Source of the DNA: Kaistella palustris DSM 21579 | GTDB lineage: Bacteria > Bacteroidota > Bacteroidia > Flavobacteriales > Weeksellaceae | DNA length: 64,000 nt | Assembly: GCF_000422265.1 (NCBI RefSeq) | Contig: NZ_AULL01000016.1 | Coordinates: 1-64,000, forward strand | Direction of reading: 5' to 3' | Part shown: positions 18,357 through 26,760 of the stretch, in pieces | Layout: the number at the start of each line of letters is the position of its first letter | Position numbering within the stretch: the stretch's first letter is position 1 | Notes under the pieces: generated by a model | Databases searched by the model: none | Seen by the model: the letters and a program-made list of their open reading frames with translations, nothing else | Told to the model about the DNA's origin: nothing | Translations under genes and position numbers: made by a program

Positions 18357-19280
18357 TTAGTTTTTCGGTAAGAAAACTTCCGCCAACATACATCTTGCAC
18401 TGCCGCCACCGTTTACTTCAATTGTGTTCAGGTCGGCATAGATGATTTCGCAGTGGTTTTCAATTCTTTGGATCTGGTTTGGTGTTAAAGATCTGTAAGC
18501 GGTTTCGCTCATCACAAGGAATTTGGTTCCTTCTTCGTTCTGAACCTGCAGCATATTTCCTGCAAACTGATGCATTTGGTCTTCGGAAATTTCTATGACT
18601 TCTTTTTCGGTTGATTTAATGACTTCCTGCACTTTTTCCCTTTCCATTTCATCATCGATACAGTCCAGGCAGATCACCACGAACTTCTCAGCCACACACA
18701 TCATCACATTGGTATGATAGATCGGCAGGCGCTGATTTTCTACATTTTGAAAGGAATGAAAAACTACGGGTGTAAAATCAAATTCCGCACAGAATTTCCG
18801 GAAGAGTTCTTCATCCAGACGTAAAGAAACCGAACCGTACGCAATTCTGTAATCGTGGTCGAAAATCATGCTGCCGGTTCCTTCCAGATATTTTTCTTCG
18901 TTTTCGAAAGTGGAAAAATCTTCTACTTTGGAGATATGAAAGCCTTCTTTTTCAATGGTTTCCAGAATGTCCGCACGTCGCTCGACACGCCGGTTCAGTG
19001 CAAACATGGGATAAAGTGCCACACGGCCGTCTTTATGAAAACTCACCCAGTTATTTGGGAAAATAGAATCCGGCGAATGCGGATCCATAGTATCTTTAAT
19101 AGTAATAACGTTGATACCTTTGCTGCGAAGCTTAGCTACAAAACTGTTGAACTCGCCCAGCGCTTTCTGCTGTATATCGCTGTCTTTCTGTTCGGTCTGG
19201 AAGTAATTGTTTTCTGCAGTCTGAGAATTAAAACCAAATTTCACGGGTTCGATCATCAGAACGGTACTGGCTGTTTGCAT
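18357..19280 (-). CDS. ctlX: CtlX-type citrulline hydrolase (amidinotransferase superfamily)
   Basis: A 307-aa protein of the guanidino-group-modifying (pentein) superfamily. Visible hallmarks are FPNNWVSFH (near residue 75), an ELxGTGSMIFD-like stretch (near 130), a catalytic-type His in YHTNVMM (near 190) and the nucleophile Cys297 in GGGSARC. The FPNNW signature and C-terminal GGGSARCMLAE are typical of CtlX, which in characterised bacteria hydrolyses citrulline to ornithine, CO2 and ammonia. It lies near a second pentein enzyme (20199-21113). If that one is an arginine deiminase, the pair would run arginine to citrulline to ornithine. Substrate assignment is by family only. Confidence 0.82.
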   Translation of the reverse strand: MQTASTVLMIEPVKFGFNSQTAENNYFQTEQKDSDIQQKALGEFNSFVAKLRSKGINVITIKDTMDPHSPDSIFPNNWVSFHKDGRVALYPMFALNRRVERRADILETIEKEGFHISKVEDFSTFENEEKYLEGTGSMIFDHDYRIAYGSVSLRLDEELFRKFCAEFDFTPVVFHSFQNVENQRLPIYHTNVMMCVAEKFVVICLDCIDDEMEREKVQEVIKSTEKEVIEISEDQMHQFAGNMLQVQNEEGTKFLVMSETAYRSLTPNQIQRIENHCEIIYADLNTIEVNGGGSARCMLAEVFLPKN

Positions 19281-19361
19281 TAATGGTAATTTAAGTTATG
19301 AAAGGCAGAAGTCAGCCTTTATCGCGCAAAAATACTTAAATTTATAGACAATAAAAATCGT

Positions 19362-20024
19362 ATGTTAGAAATTGCCTGCTTTGAGATCACCTCTGCCGAA
19401 ACTGCTCTAAAATCAATGGCAGACAGGATTGAGTTCTGCGCCGATATGGCCCGCGGTGGTGTTACGCCGGACTTTTATGAGTTCCTGCATCTGAAAAGAA
19501 ACTATACCACACCGGTTTATGTGATGATCCGGCCCAAAGGTGGTTCATTCTTTTATACTGCAGCTGAATTCCGCGATATGAAAACCAGTCTCATTACCTT
19601 TAAAGAAGCCGGTGCTGATGGTTTTGTCTTCGGGATCCTGGATGTTCATAATGAAATTGACGAATCGCGGAATGCCGAACTGCTGGAACTTGCGGGTAAC
19701 GTGCCGTGTACCTTTCACCGTGCTTTTGACCGGACTTCTGATCTCGGGAAATCCATTGCAACGCTGATCAAATTGGGTTTCACTTCGGTGCTTACTTCGG
19801 GTGGAGAAAAAACTGCGGTGGAAGGAAAAGAAAAGCTGAAAACGCTAATTCAAACATACGGGGAACAGATCGAGATCATAGTAGGTGGCGGCGTGCGGTC
19901 CGATAATGTGGCCGCCTTAAAACGTTTTACCGGAGGCACCAGTTTTCATTCTTCAGCGATCCTGAAATACGATACTTTTGTCACTACTGACGAAATAAAG
20001 AAACTGAAACAGCTGAGCTCCTAA
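19362..20024 (+). CDS. cutC: CutC family protein
   Basis: A 220-aa TIM-barrel protein of the CutC family. Seen: an N-terminal LEIACFEITSAETAL strand, the RIEFCADMARGGVTPD block, VMIRPKGG, and TFHRAFDR in the middle, all conserved in CutC. The family was linked to copper homeostasis in E. coli, but the biochemical role is uncertain. It stands between two minus-strand pentein enzymes and starts 81 bp from ctlX in the opposite direction. No metal site is evident apart from scattered Cys/His. Length is slightly shorter than E. coli CutC (about 248 aa). Confidence 0.9.
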   Translation: MLEIACFEITSAETALKSMADRIEFCADMARGGVTPDFYEFLHLKRNYTTPVYVMIRPKGGSFFYTAAEFRDMKTSLITFKEAGADGFVFGILDVHNEIDESRNAELLELAGNVPCTFHRAFDRTSDLGKSIATLIKLGFTSVLTSGGEKTAVEGKEKLKTLIQTYGEQIEIIVGGGVRSDNVAALKRFTGGTSFHSSAILKYDTFVTTDEIKKLKQLSS

Positions 20025-20198
20025 CAACCTCTTTTATTGCGATTTAAATACTAATTTCTACTAATTCTTAAAAACAAAATTAGGTGAGTTGAGCCTCATA
20101 ATTCGTGAAAATTTTCAACGACTTTCACAAAAATTTAAACAGAAAACCAGTTGAGTTTTTGCGGACAGATGTTATCGCTAAATATCTGATTGTGGAAA

Positions 20199-21113
20199 TT
20201 ATTTCCTCGCCAGTGGCAGAGTAGAACACCTGAGCAAGCCACCCATTTTAGAGATTTCGCGGTACGGGATTTCTTCCACGGTCATTCCCCATTCGTTCCG
20301 GAGATGATTGTTCAGCCGCGTAAAAGATGAGTCAGAAACTACAACTTCCGGCGAAATCGAAAATATATTGGGACACATCTCGAACATTTCCTGCTGTGTA
20401 ACGCTGAAACAGTTTTCCTCACCGAAGATATCGAGCAAAAGTCTGTAATCACTTTCATCTACAAAACCGTCCTTATATATGATGCATTTGTCCGTTCCAA
20501 CAGGATTAAAAGTGCAGTCTAGATGGAGAATTCCTTTCATGGGATCCATATCATTTTTATGCAGTTCCAGATCGATGATTCTTTTCTTCGGGAAGTATTC
20601 CTTTAAAACTTCAATGGCGTATTCATTGGTTCTGGCGGTTTTAAAATTGCGGTAATCCTCGGAGAAACAAGTGCCAATAAACAGAAAGTCATTCCACACG
20701 ATCACGTCGCCACCTTCGATGTGAGCGGTGTCCGGCAGGTTGATGATGTTCTTCCAGCCTACACGGGCAAATATCTTCCGGTAAGCGTCCTGCTCATTGT
20801 ACCGGTCCTGAATGATATTTGAAATGATCATTTTATCATCGATCACAAAGGCGACATCGCGGGCAAAAACCTGATTATATTCTTTGATCAGATGCGGACG
20901 GTAAACCTCTACATCATATTTTTTCAGCACTTTTTCGAAAGCGTCCATTTCGCTGATGATACCTTCTTCCGACGGATAAATTCCGTTGACCAGTGAATGG
21001 TAAGATTTTGCGTCATAGCTTTCTTCCAGAGCGGGAATCGCGCCAGGGGAATTGGGCAGTCCAAGAACAACAGATTTCAGCGGAGCGGTTTCGTTTGTAA
21101 TATTCAAATTCAT
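20199..21113 (-). CDS. Arginine-deiminase-like / amidinotransferase family enzyme
   Basis: A 304-aa protein of the pentein fold. Seen: FARDVAFVIDDKMI (near residue 88), an HIEGGDV motif (near 131) holding the substrate Glu and His, LHLDCTFNPV (near 200) with the second His, and Cys296 in the C-terminal GGLLRC motif as nucleophile. These match the arginine deiminase / dimethylarginine hydrolase / amidinotransferase group. Which substrate it uses cannot be told. Hydrolysis of arginine would supply citrulline to the nearby CtlX. Convergent with cutC across a 175-bp gap in which I see no obvious terminator. Confidence 0.82.
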   Translation of the reverse strand: MNLNITNETAPLKSVVLGLPNSPGAIPALEESYDAKSYHSLVNGIYPSEEGIISEMDAFEKVLKKYDVEVYRPHLIKEYNQVFARDVAFVIDDKMIISNIIQDRYNEQDAYRKIFARVGWKNIINLPDTAHIEGGDVIVWNDFLFIGTCFSEDYRNFKTARTNEYAIEVLKEYFPKKRIIDLELHKNDMDPMKGILHLDCTFNPVGTDKCIIYKDGFVDESDYRLLLDIFGEENCFSVTQQEMFEMCPNIFSISPEVVVSDSSFTRLNNHLRNEWGMTVEEIPYREISKMGGLLRCSTLPLARK

Positions 21114-21381
21114 ACATAAAGGCTTGCTGCAAAAATAGCGAAACCATTTGAAGTGAGGAAATTATGGCAGTTCGCGCAAACCTTAACCTGACTTATTTTC
21201 CTGAATATGAAGTAGGAACGCTTTTCGCGTGTAACTTAGCAGACGCCTTCGTATATGTAAAAAACATATAATTCTTGTTAATTTTACGTTAAAGTTGGAA
21301 CAAAGCACTTTTACACAATACCTATTAAACATTAAATTTGTTTTGCTAAAATAAAAAACGTTTCTAAGATATATTTTGACG

Positions 21382-22893
21382 ATGAAAAATACCTTAAAAA
21401 AATTAATTCCCTACGCAGTAGTAGGTGTAATTTCTGGAGCTACCACCTTCGGGGCGATTAATTATTATAATGTGAAAAGCGGAGACTCGGAGTTTTCGTA
21501 TTTCGCGCCAAAAAATACCGATGCCAAGTATGCTTCATTTAATATGGCCGGTGTAGGCGATGATTTCGTGAAGGCCTCCAAAATGACGGTTCCGGCAGTT
21601 GTAAGTATTAAGAATTTCTCGAACCGAACTTCAAACAGAAGTGAACAGGATATGTTCGATCTGTTTTTCGGAAATCCCTTTGGGCAGAACCAAAGACAGC
21701 AGCAGACGCCACCACCGAACATGCCAACAGGAATGGGCTCGGGAGTTATTATTTCCCCGGACGGATATATCATTTCAAACAACCACGTAATCGCCGGTGC
21801 CAGTAAACTTGAGGTTGTACTCTCCAACAAAAAATCTTACGTTGCCAACCTTGTAGGTACCGATCCGACCACAGATATCGCACTTTTAAAAATTGAAGAA
21901 AAAGGTTTGCCCTACCTCAATTTTGCAAACTCAGATAATGTAGAAGTCGGGCAGTGGGTTTTGGCTGTCGGCAATCCGATGGGACTTAATTCTACCGTAA
22001 CGGCAGGTATTGTCTCTGCAAAAGGCCGAAGTATTGATCTTTTGAGCCAGCAGTCCAGAACACCGATTGAAAGTTTCATTCAAACCGATGCCGCCATTAA
22101 TCCCGGAAATTCCGGTGGTGCGCTGGTAAATCCAAATGGGGAACTTATCGGCATCAATGCTGCGATCTCTTCGAAAACCGGTTATTATGAGGGTTATGGT
22201 TTCGCAGTTCCTTCGAACCTTGCAAGAAAAGTGGTGGAAGACATTAAGCAGTTTGGTTTGGTTCAGCGCGGCTTCCTTGGCGTAAAACCTTTGGACCTTT
22301 CTGATCAGCGTCAGGTTTCACAGTACAACCAGCAGATGAAAACCAACATCAAATCAGGCGACGGTGTTTACTTGGTCGAAGTTTCCAAAAACGGTGGTGC
22401 CGAAGATGCAGGTTTAAGAACAGGCGATATCATTACCAAAGTCGACAACATCACTGTATCCAGCTATTACGATCTTTCTTTTGCAGTAGGATCCAAGCGG
22501 CCGGGCGACAAAGTGATGGTGACCTACCTGCGAAACGGAAAATCAAATACGGCAAGTGTAACACTCAAAGATGAGAAAGGTGGAACCTCGTTCCGCAGCA
22601 AAGCCGACCTTACTGTTTCCGAGAAAATAGGTGCAGAGTTTGAACCGCTGAGCGAGAAATTTAAAACCGATTATGGTTTGACCAGCGGCGTGATCGCCCG
22701 AAATGTGGTCGATGGTCTGGAAATGTCTAAGATTGGTGTGGTCGATAACTATATCGTGATCGAGATCAATGGCAAACCTGTAAACTCCCAGAAAGATGTG
22801 GATAAAATCCTGCAGGGATACACCGGAAATGTACAGGTTAAATATGTAGACGAATACGGTAGAATTACAACCCGCGGTTTCAAAATGCCGTAG
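21382..22893 (+). CDS. HtrA/DegP-type periplasmic serine protease
   Basis: A 503-aa S1C protease-chaperone for misfolded envelope proteins. An N-terminal hydrophobic segment (LIPYAVVGVISGATTFGAI) acts as signal or anchor. The catalytic triad is visible: His in SNNHVI, Asp in TTDIALL, Ser in GNSGGAL. A Gln/Pro-rich linker (GQNQRQQQTPPPNMPTG) precedes the protease domain, as in the LA-loop region. One clear PDZ domain (about residues 295-395) and a second, degenerate one at the C-terminus follow. I chose the ATG at 21382. The frame is open to a TTG six bases upstream, but ATG followed by Lys/Asn is the natural start. A terminator follows. Confidence 0.93.
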   Translation: MKNTLKKLIPYAVVGVISGATTFGAINYYNVKSGDSEFSYFAPKNTDAKYASFNMAGVGDDFVKASKMTVPAVVSIKNFSNRTSNRSEQDMFDLFFGNPFGQNQRQQQTPPPNMPTGMGSGVIISPDGYIISNNHVIAGASKLEVVLSNKKSYVANLVGTDPTTDIALLKIEEKGLPYLNFANSDNVEVGQWVLAVGNPMGLNSTVTAGIVSAKGRSIDLLSQQSRTPIESFIQTDAAINPGNSGGALVNPNGELIGINAAISSKTGYYEGYGFAVPSNLARKVVEDIKQFGLVQRGFLGVKPLDLSDQRQVSQYNQQMKTNIKSGDGVYLVEVSKNGGAEDAGLRTGDIITKVDNITVSSYYDLSFAVGSKRPGDKVMVTYLRNGKSNTASVTLKDEKGGTSFRSKADLTVSEKIGAEFEPLSEKFKTDYGLTSGVIARNVVDGLEMSKIGVVDNYIVIEINGKPVNSQKDVDKILQGYTGNVQVKYVDEYGRITTRGFKMP

Positions 22894-22918
22894 TTTTAAT
22901 ATTATATTCATTAAATCA

Positions 22919-22946
22919 GCGCAGCTTTTTCAGGCTGCGTTTTTTA
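22919..22946 (+). terminator. Terminator after the HtrA gene
   Basis: Stem CGCAGC (22920-22925) with GCTGCG (22934-22939) and then a T run. Confidence 0.8.
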
Positions 22947-23075
22947 TTAGTGACATCTTGATGTGCCAAAATACAATTCACTAAAAATTATATCGCGATG
23001 GAGAGGTCGCGTCCCAAAAAACTCAAAAAAAACTGGCGGCAGTTCTCGGAATTATTTATTTTAGTAAGAAAAATA

Positions 23076-23264
23076 ATGAAAAAGTTTTCGCGCAAAAATG
23101 CGCTCCTCCTTCTTGCCGCAGGAACGCTGATTATTGCAGTTTCGCAAGTTGCAGTTCATTACTCTCCCGAATTTCCGGACTTTGCCAAAGGTGCGCTTAG
23201 CGGGATTGGTATAGGTATTCTGATTTTGGCGGTGTTTTTCGGGGATTTCAAAACGGCAAAGTAA
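23076..23264 (+). CDS. Small membrane protein, 62 aa
   Basis: Two hydrophobic segments (roughly NALLLLAAGTLIIAVSQVAV and GALSGIGIGILILAVFFGDF) separated by a short polar loop make a hairpin membrane protein. I chose ATG 23076 (MKKFSRKNALLLL). The frame opens at 22998, but the extra 26 residues are strongly basic and overlap a likely promoter region (TTATTTTAG at 23056). No family recognised. It precedes the DUF3052-like gene by 43 bp and may share its transcript. Confidence 0.65.
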   Translation: MKKFSRKNALLLLAAGTLIIAVSQVAVHYSPEFPDFAKGALSGIGIGILILAVFFGDFKTAK

Positions 23265-23307
23265 AATGAATTTTCGTCATTTTATTCAGGAATATTAAAA
23301 CAAGCCA

Positions 23308-23685
23308 ATGCAGGAAATCATTAAAAAATTTAAGTTCAGAGACGCCGCAACTGTCCTGAACTGTCCGCCGCAACTGAAAAAAGAATTTGTGGCCCTCGGT
23401 TTCAAAACGGAGTTTGCCAAAAATAAAAGCGCCAACACATTGGTTTTCCTGAATGACAAAAAGGAGCTTGCAGATTTTCTGACCGCAGATTTAAAAAATA
23501 TTGAGCGTGACAGTGTTTTATGGCTGGCCTTTCCCAAAGGAACATCAAAAATAAAAACCGATATCGGCCGCGATGTCATTCGCGAAACGGCAGAAAGCTT
23601 CGGACTTGCAACAGTTACTGCAGTTTCAGTTAACGAGATATGGAGTGCGTTGCGGTTGAGGCCGTTGGAAATGGTGGGGAAATAA
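23308..23685 (+). CDS. DUF3052-like protein
   Basis: A 125-aa soluble protein. The stretch LWLAFPKGTSKIKTDIGRD (residues 72-90) and the following helix match the pattern of DUF3052 proteins (WxxYPKxxSxxKTDLxRD). The N-terminal part (VLNCPPQLKKEF) also fits that family. Function is unknown and no catalytic site is evident. Downstream are 250 bp without a gene on the plus strand. A long antisense frame across this gene (23295-23822) is a shadow. Confidence 0.75.
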   Translation: MQEIIKKFKFRDAATVLNCPPQLKKEFVALGFKTEFAKNKSANTLVFLNDKKELADFLTADLKNIERDSVLWLAFPKGTSKIKTDIGRDVIRETAESFGLATVTAVSVNEIWSALRLRPLEMVGK

Positions 23686-23938
23686 GGAAATATAGCTGCT
23701 AGTTTTGTCAAGCTCATATTTGAATTAAAACCAATTTCTAGCATCTGATTGAAGCCATTAAATATCAACTTGGGTTTGCAGTGCTTCAAGCGTATTAAAA
23801 TGTTGGTTTTTTTTTTATACATTTTCGGTGACTGAGTTTCCTGAAAAAAATTAAATTCCTGCCGCCGGGAATTTTTGTATTTTTAGCATCTTGCAGAATA
23901 CTTCTGCAAAAACCATTAATAATCAATAAAAAATAAAT

Positions 23939-24490
23939 ATGCGAAAAATATTTTTACCCGTTTTGCTTTTAACCGCTTTGGCAATCAACAGTTGCACCGT
24001 TATGAAAGTATCCGAAAAAACAGAAGACGGGCTTTTTCAGGCTTCTAAAAAAGCAGATATTCTTGTAAATAAACCATTTGATCTGGATGCAAATAAAAGT
24101 TTACTTGTGGTTCCCAACAACAGTTTTATGAAGGGAATGGCTGAAAAGATCGGTTACTTCGATCAGGTAATTACCTTCGATGACCTGGAAAAAGATATAA
24201 TCAGGGATAACAAACAGGATGAGGTGGGCCCGCTGACGGGCAAAATTGGAATTAATAATGCCTACAGAAAATACAGGAAATTCCTTTATCTGAAATTTGA
24301 TGATAACAAAGAGAAAAGTAAGCGGATCCAGCTGAAACTGATAAATCCCGAAAATTTCGATGAGATATTCATAGGTGATACTTTGTACGATGATTTTTGG
24401 GTGGGCGTGAATGACCAGAATACTTTTAATCCCTTATTCAACGCTTTGATTACGTACATCAAAGGAAATTCAAAAACGTACGGGAAATAA
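23939..24490 (+). CDS. Putative lipoprotein, 183 aa
   Basis: The N-terminus is a lipoprotein signal: a basic start, a hydrophobic stretch and the lipobox LAINSC with Cys at position 19. The mature part is charged and has no recognised domain. It contains DANKSLLVVPNNSFMKGMAEKIG and a C-terminal strand-rich region. A membrane-anchored periplasmic or surface location is inferred. The upstream gap carries a TATTTTTA box about 50 bp before the start, a weak -7 match. The next gene begins 88 bp later. Confidence 0.75.
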   Translation: MRKIFLPVLLLTALAINSCTVMKVSEKTEDGLFQASKKADILVNKPFDLDANKSLLVVPNNSFMKGMAEKIGYFDQVITFDDLEKDIIRDNKQDEVGPLTGKIGINNAYRKYRKFLYLKFDDNKEKSKRIQLKLINPENFDEIFIGDTLYDDFWVGVNDQNTFNPLFNALITYIKGNSKTYGK

Positions 24491-24578
24491 ATTTCTTCTT
24501 CATCGAAAAATAGAGCGGCCATTGTAAAGTTTCCGTAAATTTAACTTTAAAGAAACACATTTAATTTTAATACTATTT

Positions 24579-25859
24579 ATGAATGATATTATTTGCCCTA
24601 ATTGCAAAAAAGCTTTTAAAGTAGATGAAGCAGGTTTTGCGGCTATTTTGAAACAGGTTCGCGACCATCAGTTTGAAGAGGAAATCCAGTCAAGGCTTGA
24701 GCTGGCAGAACAGGAAAAGAAGAACGCCATAAAACTTGCAGAAGCCGAAGTCAAAAGTAGTTTTCAGGAAACGCTTGCCCGTAAAGAACTCGAGATCAGC
24801 AAACTCATCGGAAGAAGTGAACTTGAGCTCGCGGAAAAACTGGCCGAGAAAGAAGCCGACATCGCGGAACTGAAATCAAAAATTGAAAAAGCGGAACTCG
24901 ATAAAAATTTAAGCGTCACCGAAGCCGTGCGTACCATAGAAAAAGAACGCGACGGCCTGAGCAATGAGCTGAAAAGCAAGGAAACAGAAATGGAACTCCT
25001 GGAGAAATCCCTGAAAGAAAGATTTACAGCTGCACTGAAAACCAAAGAGGACATCATAAAAATGAAAGATGAAGAGATTGCGCTCCGCAAGGATATGAAG
25101 CTAAAACTCTCCACCAAGATGATCGGTGAAACCTTGGAGCAGCACTGCGAAACGGAATTCAACAGACTGCGCGCCACAGCTTTTCAGCGTGCACATTTCG
25201 AAAAAGACAATGATGCGCGCTCCGGCAGTAAAGGTGATTTCATTTACCGCGAAGAAGATGAATTCGGGAACGAAATCATTTCGATCATGTTTGAAATGAA
25301 AAACGAAGGCGACGAAACTGCGACCAAAAAAAGAAACGAAGATTTTTTCCGCGAACTCGACAAAGACCGGAACGAAAAGAAATGCGAATATGCCGTAATG
25401 GTTTCACTTCTGGAAGCGGAAAGTGAGCTTTACAATTGCGGAATTGTGGATGTGTCGCACAGGTATCCCAAAATGTACATCATTCGTCCGCAGTTTTTTA
25501 TTCCGATTATCACACTGCTCAGAAATGCTGCAATGAATTCGATGCAGTATAAAGCTGAATTGTCGCACATCCGGAATCAAAACGTGGACATTACCAATTT
25601 TGAAGATAACATCAATGCCTTTAAAGAAGGTTTTGCACGCAATTACGATCTCGCCAGCCGTAAGTTTAAAACCGCCATCGATGAGATCGATAAAACCATC
25701 GACCATCTTCAGAAAACCAAAGAAGCCTTACTTTCTTCTGAAAATAATCTGAGGTTAGCCAACAACAAAGCTGAAGATCTGACTATTAAAAAACTGACCA
25801 AAGGGAATCCTACCATGAGTGCAAAGTTTGAGGCGCTGCAGAATAAGTCCCAGATTTAA
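24579..25859 (+). CDS. DUF2130 protein with long coiled coil
   Basis: A 426-aa cytosolic protein. It begins with a CPNCKKAF zinc-ribbon-like motif (residues 6-13), then a long coiled coil (about residues 30-190) made almost entirely of Glu, Lys, Ala and Leu, then a globular C-terminal domain (about 195-370) with the DUF2130 pattern: [61 protein letters not shown]. The Asp/Glu-x-Lys spacing of that domain recalls a PD-(D/E)XK nuclease core, but this is inference. A second short coiled coil ends the protein. Single gene, convergent with a minus-strand operon. Confidence 0.85.
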   Translation: MNDIICPNCKKAFKVDEAGFAAILKQVRDHQFEEEIQSRLELAEQEKKNAIKLAEAEVKSSFQETLARKELEISKLIGRSELELAEKLAEKEADIAELKSKIEKAELDKNLSVTEAVRTIEKERDGLSNELKSKETEMELLEKSLKERFTAALKTKEDIIKMKDEEIALRKDMKLKLSTKMIGETLEQHCETEFNRLRATAFQRAHFEKDNDARSGSKGDFIYREEDEFGNEIISIMFEMKNEGDETATKKRNEDFFRELDKDRNEKKCEYAVMVSLLEAESELYNCGIVDVSHRYPKMYIIRPQFFIPIITLLRNAAMNSMQYKAELSHIRNQNVDITNFEDNINAFKEGFARNYDLASRKFKTAIDEIDKTIDHLQKTKEALLSSENNLRLANNKAEDLTIKKLTKGNPTMSAKFEALQNKSQI

Positions 25860-25878
25860 GAGGAAACACACGAAAATT

Positions 25879-25912
25879 AAACCGCTACTTCTGCAGTCTG
25901 CGGTTTTTTTTC
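25879..25912 (+). terminator. Terminator after the DUF2130 gene
   Basis: Stem AAACCGC (25879-25885) with GCGGTTT (25900-25906), loop of 14 bases, then a T run. The hairpin overlaps the last codons of the convergent membrane-protein gene that stops at 25885. Confidence 0.75.
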
Positions 25913-26328
25913 TTTTTGCGCTCATAGATCACTTCTGTAATCTTACCACCCATCCACGCAAACGGGAAAAAGGTGAGGAAGATCAGGATCTTGTAAAAAG
26001 TGGGGTGGTAAGGGAAAATAATGATGTCGAGCATCGCGATGAAAAGCAGGATAAAGCCGATAAGAATCGCGTATGCAACTTTGGCATACTTCACGATCAC
26101 GGCTGTCACCACGCCGCCGACAGTAGCTGCAATCCCCGAAGAAATAAGTAATGCTACAAAAAAGTAGGGTTTGTGTTCCATAGACTGCAACAGCGTTTCC
26201 CAGTGTTTAAACGGTGCGTAATCCTCGTAGGTGATCCAGTCTGAGTTCAGACGTACGCCCAGAGAAATTAGGAGTGCTGCCATACCAAGGCCCACAATTA
26301 CCGCAAAAGTATTTCGAAGAAAGTTCAT
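25885..26328 (-). CDS. Four-helix integral membrane protein of unknown function
   Basis: A 147-aa protein with four hydrophobic segments (about residues 7-24, 54-80, 84-106 and 112-130) and a very basic tail (KKKKNRRLQK) that should face the cytosol. No family recognised. Its ATG at 26328 directly abuts the ridA stop codon, so the two are translationally coupled. Third gene of the lptD-ridA operon. Confidence 0.8.
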   Translation of the reverse strand: MNFLRNTFAVIVGLGMAALLISLGVRLNSDWITYEDYAPFKHWETLLQSMEHKPYFFVALLISSGIAATVGGVVTAVIVKYAKVAYAILIGFILLFIAMLDIIIFPYHPTFYKILIFLTFFPFAWMGGKITEVIYERKKKKNRRLQK

Positions 26329-26709
26329 TTAAAACTGATGTGCAATCACTGAAATTTCAATATCTACATTTTTTGGCAGACAGGATACCTGCACTGTTTC
26401 TCGCGCCGGGTAATTTTCGGGATCCAGGTACGAGGCGTAAATCTCATTCATCACGGCAAAATCATCCATTTCCTTTAAAAAGATTGTGGCCTTCATCACG
26501 TTTTTAAAAGTCATGCCGGCTTCGGTTAGGATCGCCTGCAGATTTTTCATTACCTGGTGTGTAGCCTCTTCTATACCTTCGGCGAGTTTTCCGGTGTCGG
26601 AATTCAAAGGAATCTGACCTGAAATATACAGGATTCCGTTTGCAAAATTTGCCTGTGCATAAGGCCCGATCGCGGCCGGAGCTTTGGTAGTAGAAACGAG
26701 TTTTTTCAT
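26329..26709 (-). CDS. ridA: RidA family enamine/imine deaminase
   Basis: A 126-aa protein of the RidA/YjgF family, which hydrolyses reactive enamine/imine intermediates from pyridoxal-phosphate enzymes, protecting the cell from 2-aminoacrylate. Seen: APAAIGPYAQA (residues 10-20), LYISGQIPLN, the arginine in YPARETVQV (near residue 104) that binds the substrate carboxylate, and a C-terminal VDIEISVIA strand. Length is normal. It lies 51 bp after lptD and abuts the next gene. Confidence 0.93.
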   Translation of the reverse strand: MKKLVSTTKAPAAIGPYAQANFANGILYISGQIPLNSDTGKLAEGIEEATHQVMKNLQAILTEAGMTFKNVMKATIFLKEMDDFAVMNEIYASYLDPENYPARETVQVSCLPKNVDIEISVIAHQF

Positions 26710-26760
26710 AATAGCATTATTGGCAAATATAAAACTTATGTTTTGTTATTTAAAATGATT

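Noticed and set aside
23295..23822. Antisense open frame of 175 codons
   Set aside because: It lies opposite the DUF3052-like gene. The plus-strand protein has recognisable family motifs, and this one is rich in shadow-type residues.
24764..25177. Antisense frame rich in Ser and Leu opposite the DUF2130 gene
   Set aside because: Mirror of the Glu/Lys/Ala coiled coil on the other strand, a well-known artefact.
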